Below, one piece after another: positions 61,819 to 64,000 of a stretch of 64,000 nt of DNA (position 1 is the stretch's first letter; each line of letters begins with the position of its first letter). The notes under the pieces are model-generated. The model saw only the letters and a program-made list of their open reading frames with translations, was not told the origin of the DNA and did not search any database. This stretch comes from Cercis canadensis (Eukaryota > Streptophyta > Magnoliopsida > Fabales > Fabaceae): positions 2,172,440 to 2,236,439 of the forward strand of contig QAOA01003028.1 of NCBI GenBank assembly GCA_003255065.1. Direction: 5' to 3'. A program made the position numbers and the translations under genes.

Positions 61819-62513
61819 TCTACCCAGTTTGTTAAAAAGGCCTCAAGTATGCGCTTTTAAGGTCTGGAGACAAGACACATGAAATTGTGAATCTATGTAT
61901 ACTGAGATTACAACTTTATGTGTTGTTAGGTTTTCCTTCTGAAATAATGTTCCATATATGATATGCCTCGAGTCACCTTATCTGACTTCCTTTTTTACTA
62001 TTCCTTTATGGGGATGGAAATATATTAATGGTGTTAGCATGATATATTCTCTCAAGGGAGTAGAACAATAACTTTCGGGTGTTTTACTTGTAGCTACAAA
62101 GAAAAATTTGCCCGTTTCCACTTTTGAGAAATGAAAGCATATCAATGAAATTGCTATATGGTGCAGTGAATTTCCTACTATTTTTAGCTTCATTGTAATA
62201 TGGAAGTCAATTGAGAATCATTTTATAATTCAGACGACATATTTATTGCAAAGTCGCAAAAGGGTTATAAGTCCTCCAAAAGGCTACGTTTTCATCTCCT
62301 TAGTAGATCGATGCCAGCCAAATATACATCCCATCGAGTTTTTTTATTTCAAAAGCCAAATAGCATTGTGTACAAATTTTCTCTATGCAAATGAAAATTC
62401 ATTCAGTTGAATGCCCAAAAACAATTTAGTTCTACATCAAATCAAGAATTTAAGAAAGATAGAATCTTTGATAGAAGATATATATATTAATCAACTGAAG
62501 TTTGGTGAAATTC
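61819..62513. other. Convergent 3' spacer between DUF716 and PetM
   Basis: About 0.7 kb shared as 3' flank by two convergent genes. No other gene recognised. Confidence 0.5.
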
Positions 62514-63117
62514 TCAATCAGCCTCTTCTACAGATGCTTCAATTCGGAGAAGAACGAAACCCACAGCAACCCCAACAAGAACAAGGCCATTTATGATAGC
62601 TGCAATCCGGAAAATCTCACCTGCAGCATTACATGTTGAAGAGAGTGCTCCACCACCTTTGCCCTTGCCCTGCGATGGAGATTTCAAGGAGCTCACCACC
62701 TTTGCAAAGGATCGTTCAGTGCATACAGGGAGGCCTAATGAGGTGACACTGTTCTGAGCCTTCAATCCACCAAAAGAGTTCAGCCCTGTGATGTAATGCA
62801 CATTACTCTTCCTCCTCCTCCTTGTGCTGCCAACGGTGGCACTAGCCACAGTGAATGTGGCCGGAGACANGTGCTCCACCACCTTTGCCCTTGCCCTGGG
62901 ATGGAGATTTCAAGGAGCTCACCACCTTTGCAAAGGATCGCTCAGTGCATACAGGGAGGCCTAATGAGGTGACACTGTTCTGAGCCTTCAATCCACCAAA
63001 AGAGTTCAGCCCTGTGATGTAATGCACATTACTCTTCCTCCTCCTCCTTGTGCTGCCAACGGTGGCACTAGCCACAGTGAATGTGGCCGGAGACATTGTT
63101 GCCGATGCTGTTGCCAT
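62514..63117 (-). CDS. PETM: Cytochrome b6f complex subunit 7 (PetM), nuclear-encoded, broken by an assembly duplication
   Basis: PetM is a single-span subunit of the thylakoid cytochrome b6f complex. The frame starts at 63117 with [20 protein letters not shown], a Ser/Thr/Ala/Arg-rich chloroplast transit region, and ends with [19 protein letters not shown], then [18 protein letters not shown], the PetM membrane helix. In the window the frame is interrupted by an N (62870) and a second copy of 225 bp of its own coding sequence. The copies (62645-62869 and 62871-63095) differ only at scattered single bases. Leaving out one copy plus the N (226 bp) gives a clean single exon of 125 aa, so the gene itself is very likely intact in the plant. 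Confidence 0.9.
62645..63095. other. N-flanked 225-bp direct duplication inside PetM (probable assembly artefact)
   Basis: Two 225-bp copies around the N at 62870. They differ at GCCCTGCGATGG against GCCCTGGGATGG and GATCGTTCAG against GATCGCTCAG, as two alleles would. Confidence 0.92.
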
Positions 63118-64000
63118 TGTTATCTGAAATAAGGAGAAAATATTAAAGAAAAACGAAGAGCTATATAGTCTTGATGCAATAGAGAATTGCTTGAGTAGGG
63201 AAAAAGAAATAACGTTTGCTTTATGCTATGAGTTACTACCGGCTTGGAAGTGGTGGAGCTGGGAGAGCTTTTTCAGCCTTTGGATGTTGAGGAACAGAGG
63301 TGATAGGAGGAAAGAGATTTTGTATTATGACGAAGGGAAAGAAATGGATAAGGTAGCAAGAGTGTGGTTGGTTGACAAGAGAGTAATAAGATAGCTCTTG
63401 GAGCATGAGACGTGCAACTTTAGATAATGGCCAAGAAAAATAAAATCCAGATTCATCAGCTTGCCAATAAAGTTCGATCACCCATTTGACTCATCTTCAT
63501 TCTGCTTACTTGTTGGATTTGATGGTATTGAATGGCATCAATGGTTTAAATCGATTAATGTGATTTTAATCTCGGCCACCACCCCACAAATAAAATTGCA
63601 TGTCACTTTTTTTTTTTTCTTTCAAAAAGAAATAATGAATCAGAACAACTAAAAATTAAAAATTGGTTCACTAATCTTATATGCATAAGACTAAACTGAG
63701 AAAATTTGTCCAATTTGAAACAAAGAAAACGAACGTGTTGTTCTTTTTTTTTTTTTGTTAGAAGTAAACTACCAACCTTCCAAATTCCCAATCTGATAAA
63801 TGAAAGATGCATCGGATAAAGCTACCATGTTGATGCATTATCTTCCAAAACAAAATCGGACTAATAATTATGCAGTGGAAATTGGAATAGTTTAAGTTTA
63901 AGGGTCATCCAACGAAGGTCCAGGATCATTAAACTGGTGTGGTGTAACGTGTGATCACAGCCATGTTATCCAAAAACATAGTATAGATAGCCATGTCTGA
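63118..64000. other. PetM upstream region
   Basis: Upstream of the minus-strand PetM gene. It contains several GATAAG-like (I-box type) sequences, as in photosynthetic gene promoters, and simple T-runs. No further gene is seen before the window ends. Confidence 0.45.

Noticed and set aside
62514-63117. Two adjacent PetM-like genes or a PetM pseudogene
   Set aside because: The duplicated part is an exact 225-bp direct copy abutting an N; leaving out one copy gives a normal full-length gene.
1-64000. CRISPR arrays, bacterial operons or viral insertions
   Set aside because: No spaced identical repeats, polymerase or capsid-like frames were seen; gene structure is plant nuclear throughout.

Overview
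The window is nuclear DNA of a flowering plant, almost certainly a eudicot and plausibly a woody rosid such as Citrus (a guess from gene content and style, not proven). It is AT-rich, with GT-AG introns, a chloroplast-targeted cytochrome b6f subunit, a P-class PPR protein, a CYP74 oxylipin enzyme, an extra-large G protein and a full SMG1 kinase. No bacterial, viral or CRISPR features were seen. Five single-base N positions mark assembly joins. Three of them sit between near-identical direct copies of 182-225 bp that are best read as unmerged haplotype overlaps, and one of these breaks a real gene (PetM).

Layout. 1-6 kb is a graveyard: CYP74 fragments, a truncated XBAT-type ankyrin/RING ligase fragment, a segment repeated at 15.3 kb, and MITE-like inverted repeats. 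6.2-7.6 kb (-) is an intact single-exon CYP74 gene. 7.8-9.1 kb is a foldback element whose long arms are built from about 13 degenerate subrepeats and whose loop carries a captured exon/intron piece of a CRM-domain chloroplast splicing-factor gene. 10.6-13.4 kb (-) is a seven-exon proteasome assembly chaperone 2 gene. 13.4-20.5 kb is gene-poor and holds a tRNA-derived SINE with perfect 16-bp target duplications. 20.5-22.0 kb (+) is a seven-blade WD40 protein of JINGUBANG type. 25.2-30.3 kb (+) is an eight-exon extra-large G-alpha (XLG) gene. 31.5-33.8 kb (-) holds two related small proteins of unknown function. 35.8-51.8 kb (-) is a complete 15-exon SMG1 kinase gene (3770 aa by my exon model). 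53.9 kb (+) is DPH3, 56.9-58.8 kb (+) a PPR gene, 60.9-61.8 kb (+) a DUF716/TMEM45-like membrane protein, and 62.5-63.1 kb (-) PetM.

The genes do not form one pathway; this is an ordinary euchromatic neighbourhood. Shared themes are RNA surveillance and organelle RNA (SMG1, PPR, the captured CRM exon), protein quality control and translation (PAC2, DPH3) and signalling (XLG, JGB, CYP74 oxylipins). Splice models were assembled by hand from GT/AG sites, reading phase and remembered family sequences; phases close exactly for PAC2, XLG and SMG1. Homology calls come from recognition, not from searches.
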